Positions 63,552 to 64,000 of a stretch of DNA of 64,000 nucleotides are shown here, one piece after another. The stretch spans positions 186,001-250,000 of the forward strand of contig BPJO01000002.1 of NCBI GenBank assembly GCA_026004655.1. Reading direction: 5' to 3'. The translations under genes were made by a program, and so were the position numbers. The stretch is from Phycisphaerae bacterium. GTDB lineage: Bacteria; Planctomycetota; Phycisphaerae; Tepidisphaerales; Tepidisphaeraceae. The stretch's first letter is position 1, and each line of letters starts with the position of its first letter. The notes under the pieces were generated by a model, which was not told where the DNA came from, did no database searches, and saw only the letters and a program-made list of their open reading frames with translations.

Positions 63552-64000
63552 TCATGAGTGCGGACAATGAGTCAGAGGACGAATCCGTCGGCTCAGAATG
63601 ATGACGGTTCCCATCCATAACAACGACATAGTGGTAGGTTCGGGAACAATAGTACCTGAATGGATGGTAAAATTATCAAAATACGCGTCACCGGACTGGG
63701 TTTGAAATCCGTCACCCCGACCGCCGAAAGAGATCAAAAGTTCCGATGCGTTCCAAACCCCTCGAACCGTATTGTGGAGGGAATAGGACGTGCCCCCGAC
63801 CCGTTGAAGAGAGAGAATGTCGCTGGACGCGTTGTAGAGGATTCGAAAGGTCCCCGGGTTCGGATCAATCCCTGACGCATCCAAAAATGAAACATCATCC
63901 GTACGGTGTCCGATCGCCACACCGGTGATTGTCACCGGAGAACTCAAAATGCTGATACGTTGGTAGAAGAACCCAATAGCTGCGGAGTCGGTTCCATCCA
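63552..64000 (-). CDS. PEP-CTERM protein (partial, N-terminus outside window)
   Basis: The frame is open to the window edge, so the gene starts outside; the ORF-track start at 63947 is internal. The visible part is a beta-rich surface-protein region (RILYNASSDILSLQRVGGTS, LISFGGRGDGF, YFDNFTIHSG) ending VPEPTTMSLLWMGTVIILSRRIRP, a PEP-CTERM sorting signal with an unusually long tail after the basic residues. Fourth PEP-CTERM protein of the window. No exosortase gene is visible here. Confidence 0.85.
   Translation of the reverse strand, partial: DGTDSAAIGFFYQRISILSSPVTITGVAIGHRTDDVSFLDASGIDPNPGTFRILYNASSDILSLQRVGGTSYSLHNTVRGVWNASELLISFGGRGDGFQTQSGDAYFDNFTIHSGTIVPEPTTMSLLWMGTVIILSRRIRPLTHCPHS

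Overview
The window looks like a chromosomal segment of a planctomycete, most likely class Phycisphaerae. This is inferred from several things together: four PEP-CTERM proteins (one cut by the window edge), two pseudopilins carrying the prepilin FTLxELLVV motif, a very large secretin with TPR-like repeats, an unusual sigma-70 factor with a long N-terminal extension, LpxB and GmhA (so an LPS-type outer membrane), MurD (so peptidoglycan), and many exported proteins of unknown function. No rRNA, tRNA, CRISPR array, insertion sequence or prophage was seen.

Layout. 1-2.1 kb: surface polysaccharide genes (glycosyltransferase cut by the window edge, acyltransferase broken by a frameshift). 2.2-8.1 kb: exported and outer-membrane proteins, a frameshifted PIG-L deacetylase, a HAD-UbiA fusion, a candidate small RNA with its own promoter and terminator, and an HExxH protein. 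8.1-12.4 kb: a 600-base structured non-coding region followed by a 1200-residue secretin. 12.4-20 kb: btpA, lpxB, an MsbA-like ABC exporter operon with a DinB protein, rpsT with a near-consensus promoter, and glycyl-tRNA synthetase. 20-27 kb: MFS transporter, TPR lipoprotein, RNase Y, a histidine kinase, and an flgM-like gene behind a leader that folds like an attenuator or riboswitch. 27-38 kb: an accessory block with an NHL-like beta-propeller protein, a GntR/LacI-hybrid regulator, PEP-CTERM proteins, two pseudopilins, an exported DUF2252 protein and a phosphodiester glycosidase. 38-52 kb: lysA, TPR lipoprotein, hybrid histidine kinase, STN-domain protein, LuxR regulator, hflX-GNAT-gmhA operon, CHAD and Nif3 proteins. 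52-64 kb: TolB-like lipoproteins, a Xer recombinase, the atypical sigma factor, PilZ, leuC, pyrF-murD, a PadR regulator with an O-methyltransferase, and a PEP-CTERM gene cut by the window end.

Most interesting signals. (1) The flgM leader has a three-way junction whose closing stem overlaps an intrinsic terminator ending just before the ribosome binding site. (2) The GntR gene and the divergent PEP-CTERM gene share a promoter-operator module, which predicts a small regulon. (3) A GCCC(C)-AGGG(G)C hairpin sits just upstream of the ribosome binding site in three genes for exported proteins. (4) The sigma factor lacks the tryptophan pair expected in region 2. (5) There is a probable small RNA near 6.7 kb and a 16-bp stem element near 8.5 kb. 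(6) Two broken genes, 2.4 kb apart, each need removal of one base; sequencing error must be excluded. (7) A 12-base G tract lies upstream of a gene for an exported protein.

All family assignments come from reading motifs in the translations. No database search was possible.
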